In this document: positions 34,212 through 44,272 of the stretch, in pieces
How the letters are laid out: each line of letters begins with the position of its first letter
How positions within the stretch are numbered: the first letter of the stretch is position 1
Source of the DNA: Solanum dulcamara
Taxonomy: Eukaryota; Streptophyta; Magnoliopsida; Solanales; Solanaceae
Direction: 5' to 3'
DNA length: 64,000 nucleotides
NCBI RefSeq assembly: GCF_947179165.1
Contig: NC_077237.1
Location: forward strand, 16,267,523-16,331,522
Made by a program: the position numbers and the translations under genes
The notes under the pieces: generated by a model
Told to the model about the DNA's origin: nothing
Database searches by the model: none
What the model saw: the letters and a program-made list of their open reading frames with translations, nothing else

Positions 34212-37200
34212 GTAATTATGTTCTCTAGAACTATTCTGCCGGAGCTAATAGCTGGAATATTTTATTCGGTATTGGTTTTACATTCAATAGAATCTGGTGG
34301 CGGAATAGGGCACTAATGTAGCTGGAATACGTTATTCAGTAGTGTTAGTATTTAGGTTAAATTGAATCATGTGGTGGAATATGACATACCTATGTTATAT
34401 AAATGATTTTATATCTCTCCTTTACTTCATGGAGCTTAACTTTGATCATATAAGCTCATCCATTAAATGTGGAAATGCTCCATTTTCCTATGTTTGCAGT
34501 TTGCGTCCAGAACTTATTAAATCAAAATAGGTATACACTTCACACTTTGGATACCTCTTCTCCTAGTTCACAATGTACGTATCTTATCATAGATGTTTAA
34601 CTGATCTTTGAAATCAATGTTGTTCATACACCCAGCAGACTCTAATTCAAAGAGGTTGGTCCTTCAGAGTGTGCATAAGTATTCATATTTTGGAGCATGC
34701 ACGTGTAGGTCCATAATTTGTAGAGAGACAATGGAAAAAAAGATGAGTGTTATAGTGATGTGGAACTCTGTGTGAACTTTAAAGTATGCATGCTATCGGT
34801 ATAGACATAAGCAATCACCCTAAAAAAAACCTTATGTCTTAAAAGTTTTGTTCCACTGTACTTGTCAACAATAACATACCCAGTGAAATCTCACAAAGTG
34901 GGGTCTGGGGACGGTAGAGTGTACGCAGACCTTACTACTACCTCATAGAGGTATAGAGGTTGTTTCCAAAAAATCCTCCGCTCAAGTGTATCAAACCTAG
35001 GAAAAAGAAGAAAACAATGACGAAAGCATAAGAGAGAAAACAACAACAACAAATAATATGATAAACAAAATGCAATAAACAACATATGGCAAGATCTATA
35101 AGGGCACGACTAGTCCTATGACCTGCACTATACCTCTACACGGCAAGACAACACTCTACCCCTACTAGCCTTCTATCCTAATAAGTAATCTCCACTTCTT
35201 TCTATCTAGAGTCATGTCCTCGGTAAAATGAAGTTGCGTCATGTTATGACGAATCACCTCGCCCTAATACTTTTTCGGCCTGCCCCTACCCCACCGCTTA
35301 CCCCCTACATCCAACCTCTCGCACCTCCTCATTTGGGCGTCAGCGCACCTCCTCTGCACATGCCCAAACTATCTCAGTCTTGCTTCCCTAATCTTGTCCG
35401 CCATCGGAGCCATTTCCACCTTCTCCCGAATAACCTCATTCCTAATCTTGTCACTTTTATTATGCCACACATCCATTTCAACATCCTCATTTCTGCGACA
35501 TGCATCTTCTGAATATGAGAGTTCTTGACTGGCCAACATTCCACCCCATACAACAAGGATGGTCTAACCACCATTCTGTAGAACTTACCTTTAAGTTTAG
35601 GTGGTATCTTCTTGTCACACAAGACTCCAGAGGCAAGCCTCCATTTCATCCAAGCAGCCTCAATGCGATGTGTGACATCATCGTCGATATCCCCACTACT
35701 CTGAATGACGGACCCCGAGATATTTAAAATTTTTGCTCTTGGGAATAGTCTGTGTGGCAAGCCTTACTTCTACGGCCGTTTCAGCCAACGCCACACTGAA
35801 TTTACACTCCAAATGCTCCGTTTTGGTCCTACTCAATCTAAACCCTTTGGATTCCAGAGTTAGTCTCCAAATCTCCAACCTATCATTAACTCTGTCCCGA
35901 GTCTCATCAATCAGTACTATGTCGTCCGCAAATAGCATACACCATGGAACCTCATCCTGAATATGCCGTGGCAACTGTACTTGTCCAAAAAAGAAAAATC
36001 AGATGTCCTGAGAATATATCTCAGAATACTGTGCTATGTATTCTGCTTCTTAGCTTGGTATATTCAGCTCCATTTGATGAAGTCTGTGTTGCTAGATTAA
36101 GTATTGAAGACAAACATGCCACACCTGAGAGATGTATTATGTAATGAGATGGTATTAGTAAATATTAGAAAGAAATAGAAATTAAAAAAAGAATCAATCA
36201 GCAAATAGGAGAACCTGAGTTCTGAAGTTTGATGTATACCCTCTCAATCCGGTGCCGGCTCCATGGTGAAGCATGTAAGACACTTGCTCAAGGCTTTCCA
36301 GAGGGGTGGGGGTGGGGCATTTTTTTTAGAAATAATAAATTTATAGGTTTTTTAAATAAAAATAGTGAGTACTTTTAGTATAAAGGTTAAAAAAATTCAT
36401 ATAAAAAGAAAGATAATTTTGTTACATTTTTGAATAAATCATCAAATAATTATTACGGGATGTATGAATACTTATTTGAGATCATTAGATGATGAGAATT
36501 TAAAAAGATATTGTCCTAACTTTGAGTGTTCCTTAAAATATAATAGTCAATCTGATATTGATGATTAGACTTTTTCTGAATTAGAAGTGTAAAGGAAAAT
36601 AGTATAAGTAGAAAGTAATACTCTAATTGACATATTCAAGCAATTAAAAAGATTTGATTCTTTTTCAAATGCTTTTTTTTTTGAAACTGGTAACTTTTTG
36701 TATTCCTCAGCATTAAGGCTTATATGCTGGCCACCTCCAAAAGATGTTACAAGAAAAGAAAAATACAAAAATACTTACAGAGATCCTATGAAGTCCACTA
36801 ATTGGATCTCCTCTTCTATATCCTGTTCTTTACACCAAAAGCCTAGAGTAGTAGTTACTTTCCATTTGATCTTCTTTATTGTACACTCCTTTCCTTCAAA
36901 AATTCTTTGATTCCTTTTCTTCCATATAGTCCACCAAACATATGCTGGAACTGTTCTCCACCATCTTTTCTGACTTTACTGCCTCCCCTTTTGATCCAAC
37001 AACTTAGGAGGTCAGAAGTGTGTTCTGGCATAGTCCAGTATTCATTGGCTATGCTAGTAAACAGAGCCCACACTTGTGCACTAACCTTACAGTGCATGAA
37101 TAGGTGTTTGTTAGTCTCCAGAACTTCTTTACAAAGGAGGCATCTAGATACTATGTTGATGCCTCTCTTCTGCGTTGCCTCATGAGTCAGGCAACTTTTC

Positions 37201-40200
37201 CTAGCAACCAGCCAAGTGAAGCACTTCACCTTGGTAGGGGCCACACACTTTCATATTGTACTCCAAGGTCTTGTTAAGTCCCCAATTGTATAGTCTGTTC
37301 ACAGAAAACATCTCCATGCTAATTTGTCTGGCTCTAGAGTAGTACCATGGAATCCACCAATCAAGCTCAACTGCTCAAGAGCTCCACCACTCTATCAATC
37401 TCCCAGTCATTAAGCATCCTTCTGAATACTAGGTTCCAACCTTGTGGAGACCACATAAAATAATGTTAATAATTCCTGTTACAGTTGCCAGTTGCCTCAT
37501 TGGAAAAATGATTTTTAAAATTAAAATTGAAAAATCTTACCTAAGATCAACAATTCTCAAAATAGATTAAATGAGTTGACTATATTATTATTCGAAAAAG
37601 AATTATTAGAAGAAATGGATAATAACAAAATATTAATAAGTTTGCATCTCAAAAAGCTAGAAAAATAGATGGGAAAAAAGTTTTTCTATTTTTTAAATTT
37701 AAGGCCTCAAATAAATTTTGGCTTTAGGCTGCTAAAGTGCTTGAGCCACTACTGTCTCAATTACATAACAATTGGAAAGCTTGTTCAACCACCACCACCA
37801 CAGTAACCAGTGTGTTTTCCTCAAGACCAGTATGTTCCCTTTGCATGTGCATATGGATGACAGTTTATGTTCATATATTAGGCGGAAGGACGTAAAGCAA
37901 AGAGGGTGGTGTGAGGGTGTTGGTCATGTTTACTTACACGGGTCTCTGTTTTTCTCCCTACAGCACCTGATTTCACTATTGTTACTTTCTCTGATGCCAG
38001 TCTGTCTTGAAAATGTTTGGCTTTGTGCTGTCAAAAAGGTTAAAATGAGCATCTTGTTTGGTTGATCTACTTCTTCTTTCAGATATTCTGTTTAACAAGT
38101 TTTACAATTCTGAGATAAATTCTGTTGTTAACAAAGATAACTCTTTCTTATTGTTGGTGAGATGTGCCAAATCAGCAGAGCCATACAATTAGGACTGATA
38201 GCATTCTTGATGCATCTCTAAGTAGGTTTTGTTTTGTCTATCTATTTTCAGGTAGAAGCAGAGAACCCATTTTAGAGGTGGGAAGTGACACAATGTAATG
38301 AAATCATATTAGTTTATCCTTCTGGAATAACTCACTTGAGACCTTTTTGCAACAGATAGAAAAATCTACTTGCACAATGAGAATTAACCGCAAGTTCTAT
38401 TAGCAAGAAGAGAATTATGTTAATTTACTTACACCGTTGTACATTAGGTTTAGGAGAAACTGAAAGTCTTCTCATTTTGCTTTATGAAAGTCTCTCATCT
38501 TCTAGTTTTAAGAGAGAAGTGAACATCATAGCTATTTTGACGGAGTAGAAAATACAACAACTACTACTATGCCTCAGTCCGTAACAAGTTAGAGTTGGCT
38601 ATATAAATTCTTGTTGTCCATCTTTCTCCATTTAAAGTCATCTAGGTGAACATTACAAAAATAAAAATGAAAAGTACTGGAAACTCTATGTTTTCTACCG
38701 GCATAAAATTTTCTGACAGGGCTAAAAGACTAGAAAGCATAGGACCTAAAGTAAACGTACTAAATTTCCAACTAGTTAGTATCATCTATCTTGATCTTTT
38801 CTTCCCTTATGCCTTATCTCTCATGAAGTCTGCATGGATTCCAAGAGATTGTGGGTACTTTAAGACAATTTCCTTCCATGTGATTTTAGGTCTATCTTTT
38901 CCCTTTTCAACACCTTCATTATCATGGTTTCGCACCTTTTTAGAGCTTATCATTCACCTTTGGTAGGCATCATTCTATTACGTAACACCATGGTTAGCAC
39001 TTCCACATTACAACCATGGACTCTGATTCTCTGTATATCTACATCTATCTTTAGTTTTCGTGGAATGATGAATCTACATTCTGAATTGTGTTTGCATTGA
39101 GGCACCACAATCACGTCTAGTTTCACCTCAATTTCGCTCTTCTAATGCTGACTAAACTTGCAGTAGATGTATTCTGTCTTACTTCTCCTTATCCTGAAAA
39201 CCTTACCCTCGAGTACTTATCTATAGCTCAAGCTTTTGGTTGGCACCCTCACAGGTTTCGTCAATTAGCACAGTATTCTCAACAAATAGCATTGGGACCA
39301 TATCTTGTATTTTGTTGAGTGGCTCATCCATAACTAGGGTAAACAATTACAGTTGACGAGCTCAATGCCGATCCCTGGTGTAAACCCACGGTTATGGGAA
39401 TTTTTTTTGTGTCTCCTACTAATGTTCTCACACTAGTGATGGGTCCTTCATACATGTCCTTTTTGACATTTATATTTGGCATAATACATAAATATGCCCT
39501 TTAACTTAACTTCAACTGGCATCTATTCCCTCCAACTTTGAATGTGCACAAGTAGACACTTAAATTTGTATAAAATTGAATAAGTAGACACACGTGTCCA
39601 CGTGGCATAATACACGTAGGACGCCACATAGGACACAAAATTGTCACGTAGGATGTCATGTAGGACGAATGTGTCTATTTGTTCAAGTTTTGGATAGTTA
39701 AAATGTCTACTTGTGCACTAGTAAATTTAGAGGTCATAGTTGCCGGCTAAAGTCAAGTTAAAGGTCATATTTATGTATTATGCCTTTATATTTTGACTGA
39801 GAAGAAATATTAACCTATTTGACAGATTGAAAACACTTCTCTTACTAAGGACTAGTTACTTTGAGTAAACTCAATGATTAATAATTGCTAACAAAGTCCC
39901 CAGACTGTAAATACTTTTAAGACACCTTGCTTTATCAAGGATATGAATTTGACTTATCAAAAGAGAAAGAAAGAAAATTCCAGAGTGGCCATGTCAGTGT
40001 TACCACTAATACTCTGAATAGAATGCAACCCCAGGAAGATGAAGACATCAAATCAGACATGTGCATGTGTGTTATTGACTCTGTACTACTGCTTTAAACA
40101 TATGCACTTTTGATTGCTCAAAGTTTAGAAATTTCTGGTGTTTCTTTCTGGTAGTGCTGCTATTCATATTGCTCCTGATAGTATCATTATAAACTACTGC

Positions 40201-43200
40201 AGCCATTTTCATCTCTAGCACTTTAGGTTCAGTATTGTACTGCTATGATCCATTAACATGTAAAGTTCTCCTTATATTAGAATTTTAGGTTTTGTTTGTG
40301 TATAAAAGAAAGTGTAAATGCGATAAGTACAAGTAATAAGGAAGACTAGGAGTTTTTCTGGGAATTTAACCCTAGTCAGTAGACCTTAACTTGGCAATTA
40401 GATCGGTGCGTTCAATCAAATTGGATGTGGTATCAATTGAATAGAAATAGCAGCTTTTGGGTGTGATCTCTATCTATATTTCATAGTCAAGATGTGCCCA
40501 CAGGATGAGATTGTGCCCAGCATTCTCCTAATTTCTTTTTGATGACTAATGTTACAATATTAATATTATAGCCATAATCTGAGTCTGAAGAAGCCATGGC
40601 TTGCAGTATCTTAACCATAGATCTGGACACATCTAAAATTGTTGAAGTTCTTATCTGCTATTTTTACTGTAGGTTATTGAAAAGGCTGTACCTGCACTTG
40701 TGGATCTTGCGGAGATATCATCCCTTGGGGATCATAAGAAGCTTGGAGACTCTATTGTCAATGTTCTTCAGGAATGTATTGAATCACAAGGGACAGGTCG
40801 TACTCAAATCAATAGTCATGTGAAAGAAGAAGTTGAAGAACTATTGAATTCCAAACAGAGACTAAAATGGGAGAAAAATATGCCTAAAGAGGACCTTCAT
40901 ATCAAACAGGCTGCTGCACTGGTGGTAAAACTTGAAGGGAATTCGCTGTTTTCATCAGGAAATATTTCTGGGGCTGCAGCTAAATACTCTGAAGCATTGG
41001 CGTTATGCCCAATGAGGTCAAAGAAAGAGAGAGTGGTGCTCTACAGCAATCGCGCTCAATGCCATCTTTTGTTGCAACAACCCTTGGCTGCAATAGGTGA
41101 TGCCACTCGTGCATTGTGTCTTCATAATCCTGTGAACCGTCATGCCAAAAGCCTTTGGAGAAGAGCACAGGCATATGACATGCTTGGTTTAGCTAAAGAG
41201 AGCTTATTAGATGCTATTCTGTTTATAAATGAGTGTTCACAATCAAATGATCCTGATCTGTCTTTAAGGCAAAACAAGATTCCTGACTATGCTGAGCGTT
41301 TAGTAAAAAAGCAGATGCGTGCAGCTTGGTTATTTAGAGAGGCTGCTATTAAACATGGTGGAGTTCAATGTGAGGGTGATGCTGGAGACATGTGTGGCCA
41401 GGAAACTGATGATTCTGAATGGGAGACAGCTAGTGAAAGTGAAATAGGAAATGAGGAGAGAGATGAAATCGGCGATGACATTTGTGGATGGGAAAATGAG
41501 GTTGAAAGGAAGGATAAGTACAAAAAGGCTTCAATCAAAGGTAATTTGATTCCTAATTTCTAATGGTTAACTGCCCCTATCACTGCTAAGCTTATAGAAA
41601 TGGTGAATTATACATCTTGAAAATATAAGCCATATCGTGTGTATGTCAATTTGGCTGAAGTTACAATTTTTGTCGTCTTTGCTTAATTAATCTTGTATTC
41701 GGGATATATTTCATTACAATTGCCACAAAAAAAAACTTGTATTCACTGAATTCTGGACTTCACTAACCCAGTACAGAGCTGTTCTTTTATCCATCTTTAT
41801 TTCATCATTCGTGATATGATTTGTGAAAGTGTATCTGTTCAAATAGATTAGTTTTAGTCCATCATATGCATTTCTGTAGCTTCAAATAAATGATCATAGT
41901 ACCACTATTTTTGGGGAGTGATTGAAATCTTGAACAAGGATATATAAAGTGAGACAAATGAATAAGAAACTTTCTTAACTCTGTGAACTGTTGCCTTTCC
42001 TCTGGCTAATTGTTGCTGGACTACCAACAGTCTTATCCATTGTGGTTACTTCCTGAAGAGAGGGAAGCAAGTTGGATATGAAGTAATCATCTAACGTATA
42101 CAGCAAGTGATGCAAGTATATGATTTCTTTAAAGTAGTGAAAGATTAGAATGATGAAGCAAATATATTGTAAGGAGTTCTCTTGGACACTTCTATGAAAT
42201 TCACAAGATAATTTTTTAATTTCTAGCAGTGTCAAATGATTGTTTTAACACTTTCTTCCAGGATTCTGTGTGTTATTTTCTACAGCTCACTTAGCATTAT
42301 ATAAATGCCATTGAGTTATCTTGCTGATTCTTGTCTAGACATTTTTATTAAATGGTAATGCTCAATGATTGGCATTGGGTTCACATTTAGTTGAGAGCAG
42401 AACAAGTGGTAACCACGGTCCATATCCATAACAGAGAGGCAATGTTAACTATATGCTCCTGTTTCTTATCTTTATTTATCTTTCTTTGTTTCGTTTGTGT
42501 TTTTCTTTTAATCTTTAAATGTGGTAATTCTTCTTTATCAAAATAGTAATAATATCAATGAATTTGCTGATCCTAAATTTCATAATGAAAGCCATTTAGA
42601 CACTTGCAATGAACTGGAATTTTATCTAAGCATATCTTTTGTGAATAATATCTTCTCTTTGGGGTCTCAATATCTACAGTTTAGTATATCCTTTGGGCTC
42701 TGCTAGCATAAGTTGACTTTCGGAGGAACCCATTTGCAGCCCCTTAAAGTTGGTATCAACTTTTCACTTATACACCTCAAGTAGGTCTAGTCCTTTTTAA
42801 ACACCCGTATAGTAGTGCTTTGCTATGTCATTTTGACACTTTTTTGACAATCAACAAAAAGTTAAGGGTTGATGACATGGCAAGCAACTAATTAAATGAT
42901 TACATGTGACATTTTAAGTAAAAAAAAAGAAGAAGAAAGAACTATTTTAAAATCTATTTAATAAACAAAATAAAATAATGTTCTAAAAGAAATTAGCTTA
43001 CACAGACCCCCCACCCCACCCCGACCCCCCTACACATCGTCCCATACCTCTAAACTCTCTTTATCTCTTATAGAAAAAATCATTTGACAAAGAAAAACAA
43101 ATCTTTAACATAAAAAATTGACAAATCATTAGAATCGAAGAATTGATGTTTTCATCTAATAATTTAAAAAAGGAATTGGGTTCGAAAAGATAGGGTCTTT

Positions 43201-44272
43201 GATGGTATCTAAGTGCGAATTCACCATCTTTCTTCCCCTTTACGTCTTTTTCCTCATTCCCACTTTAAATTTGCGTGTGTTTTTTGAATCTGTTCTTTTT
43301 CTCTATTGTGTCAGATCTGTTCTTTTTTCCTTTTTTCTGAGAACAGATTTGAATCGAAAATCCGATCTCCATTGATAAGCTCGGGGAAATAGTGGGAGGT
43401 AGTGGCTTGAGAAATGGAGAAGAAGAAGAGAAGAATAAAAAAAAAGTGGCGAAATAAGCCTCTCACGCGCCATTAATGAGTGTATCACACTCACTATGCC
43501 ATGACAGGAAAAAGTGTTAAAATGACAGAGCGGGGCCATACTACGGGTGTTTAAAGTGTACAATAACATAATACTCATTTTAATCCCACGAGTGGTCTGA
43601 GTAGGGTAGTATGTACACAAACCTTACCTCTATCTTTGTGGGGCAGAGATGTTGTTTCCAATGAACCCTCAAAAAAGAAGGGAAGTAAGAGAAAAAGAGA
43701 CAAGAAAATAACAATGCACAAAACAAGTGTAGCAATTGGAGAGAGAAAAAAGAAAATGGTCACGCACGTCCCAATAAGAATTTATTACTTTTCTTTTTCT
43801 TATGTCGCAGAATATATGCATAAAATACCTAATGAATCTCTGCCGTGGAGTCCATGATAAATCACATCAAAGCCTTTAAGAGTTCCTGAATATAAAATGG
43901 TGCCCGTCTTTTTTGGACGGACAAAAAAGGAAAGAGCTCCTAACTAATTGGGATAGAGGGAATACCATACAAAGTCTTGACTTACTTTTAATGGACATAC
44001 TTAATCAAACTAAGATCCTAGGTGAGATGAGAGTTTCCAGCCTAATATTATAGGCAAAGCAAGTTGTTAGAATGCTCATGAACTTCATAATCGTTCCGAT
44101 ATTTGTAGCATTTACTGTTCCCAATGAAAACGATATACTTTTTATATCGCTGTCTAGATGTATTTCTGGATGTATATTGTGGTTCATCTCATCCTTAAAC
44201 TTTACCCAATTTTACACTGATGCAGAGATAAAGCATGGATATAATGTGCAGCTTACTGAAGACAACGTGTAA
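33237..44272 (+). CDS. ARM-repeat / TPR protein with HSP-binding-type clamp (whole gene, 3 coding exons)
   Basis: Coding exons 33237-34211, 40673-41540 and 44226-44272 join in frame into 629 residues plus stop. The N-terminus ([20 protein letters not shown]) has a small Cys cluster (C10, C15, C18). Residues about 90-360 form armadillo-like helices ([31 protein letters not shown]). Residues about 402-515 are a TPR domain with K411, N415, N451, K484 and R488 in the positions of the dicarboxylate clamp that grips EEVD tails of HSP70/HSP90. An acidic stretch (about 567-600) precedes the C-terminus. The order ARM then TPR is known in plants (Arabidopsis At5g43120, from memory, uncharacterised) and recalls UNC-45 co-chaperones with the order reversed. 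Chaperone binding is predicted from the residues, not known. Introns of 6.46 and 2.69 kb carry transposons. Confidence 0.88.
34855..34866. repeat. LINE target-site duplication, left
   Basis: ACTGTACTTGTC, identical to 35974-35985. Confidence 0.92.
34867..35973 (-). mobile_element. 5'-truncated RTE LINE in intron 1 of the ARM/TPR gene
   Basis: A 1,107-bp minus-strand copy between perfect 12-bp duplications. The 3' end is at 34867 (CAA-type tail on the plus strand). Minus-strand coding remains run from [20 protein letters not shown] (about 35960-35880) through [20 protein letters not shown] (near 35600) and MRMLKWMCG (near 35470), with frameshifts. It lies antisense to the host gene. Confidence 0.92.
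35974..35985. repeat. LINE target-site duplication, right
   Basis: ACTGTACTTGTC, partner of 34855-34866. Confidence 0.92.
35986..36689. other. Intron 1 sequence, no gene
   Basis: AT-rich, with a G-rich run near 36301-36318. A 'ggctccatggtgaagcatg' segment near 36256 faces 'gcttgagccactactg' near 37740, which may be the two ends of an older DNA transposon that received the L1 fragment. The ends are not certain. Confidence 0.35.
36690..37460 (-). pseudogene. L1-type LINE fragment, zf-RVT C-terminal domain
   Basis: The minus-strand frame 36876-37244 reads [20 protein letters not shown] and continues with CLLC...HLFMHC, the Zn-binding signature of the zf-RVT domain at the C-terminus of plant L1 LINE polyproteins. 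A further piece toward 36780 ([20 protein letters not shown]) is the usual protein end. The upstream RT is absent, so this is a 5'-truncated fragment inside intron 1, antisense to the gene. Confidence 0.8.
37461..38544. other. Intron 1 sequence, no gene
   Basis: Nothing recognised. A 97-codon frame at 37772-38065 shows no family similarity. Confidence 0.4.
39469..39477. repeat. 9-bp target duplication TTTATATTT, left
   Basis: Partner of 39785-39793. Confidence 0.88.
39478..39784. mobile_element. Mutator-like MITE with 9-bp target duplication
   Basis: A 307-bp element. The left end GGCATAATACATAAATATG and right end CATATTTATGTATTATGCC are perfect inverted repeats and extend imperfectly inward ('gtgcacaagtagacact' near 39545 against 'tgtctacttgtgcac' near 39703). 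TTTATATTT flanks both sides; a 9-bp duplication is characteristic of Mutator-like transposases. No coding capacity. It is in intron 1 of the ARM/TPR gene. Confidence 0.9.
39785..39793. repeat. 9-bp target duplication TTTATATTT, right
   Basis: Partner of 39469-39477. Confidence 0.88.
39831..40672 (+). other. End of intron 1
   Basis: AT-rich intron sequence with no gene. It ends in a good acceptor, 'ctatttttactgtag', at 40672. Confidence 0.6.
40673..41540 (+). CDS. ARM/TPR gene, coding exon 2 (TPR domain)
   Basis: Begins [17 protein letters not shown] directly after the acceptor and encodes residues 326-614 plus the first base of codon 615. It holds the last armadillo-like helices, the TPR domain and the acidic segment. 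The donor AAAG/GTAATT is phase 1. Reading through the donor gives an intron-encoded GNLIPNF tail and stop at 41563, which is the likely product if the intron is retained. Confidence 0.88.
41541..42737 (+). other. Intron 2, first part
   Basis: No gene or repeat recognised. Confidence 0.5.
42738..43556. mobile_element. Long-arm inverted-repeat element in intron 2
   Basis: Left arm 'tttaaacacccgtatagtag' (about 42797) through 'atgtcattttgacacttttt' (to about 42847). It is matched in inverse orientation at about 43505-43556 ('aaagtgttaaaatgacagag' ... 'ctacgggtgtttaaa'). The arms are about 50 bp with small gaps. The region left of the left arm ('ccccttaaagttggtatcaa') probably belongs to the element, but its right counterpart is missing where LINE 3' sequence begins. 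No ORF. Family unassigned. Confidence 0.62.
43557..43726 (-). mobile_element. Extremely truncated RTE LINE (3' end only)
   Basis: 'acaataacataatactcatt' then 'aatcccacgagtggtctgag' and 'gatgttgtttccaatgaacc' match the 3' untranslated end of the other RTE copies in this window, minus orientation. Only about 165 bp is present. A weak possible duplication AAGTGTA flanks it (about 43554 and 43727). A SINE sharing the LINE 3' end is an alternative. Confidence 0.55.
43727..44225 (+). other. Intron 2, last part
   Basis: No gene. It ends in the acceptor 'ttacactgatgcag' at 44225. Confidence 0.55.
44226..44272 (+). CDS. ARM/TPR gene, terminal coding micro-exon
   Basis: 47 nt. The first two bases complete a Glu codon with the last base of exon 2, then [14 protein letters not shown] and TAA. 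The choice rests on the acceptor quality, the exact phase match and the hydrophilic end resembling what I recall of relatives. Without a transcript this is the least certain exon. Confidence 0.68.

Larger units (their letters stand above)
38545..39830 (-). mobile_element. RTE LINE fragment of a second subfamily, disrupted by a MITE
   Basis: The 3' end near 38562 ('caacaactactactatgcct', minus-strand tail) is of the type 'cctcagtc..aacaagtt..ggctata', also seen near 63.27 kb. Minus-strand coding remains: [19 protein letters not shown] and [11 protein letters not shown] (about 39460-39360). The RT box reads [13 protein letters not shown] instead of a FADD-type box, so both catalytic Asp are lost. 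The MULE MITE at 39478-39784 appears to sit inside this copy. The 5' limit is approximate. Confidence 0.7.

Noticed and set aside
37772..38065. 97-codon frame in intron 1 of the ARM/TPR gene
   Set aside because: No homology; a direct phase-0 join of 34211 to 40673 gives the conserved protein without it.
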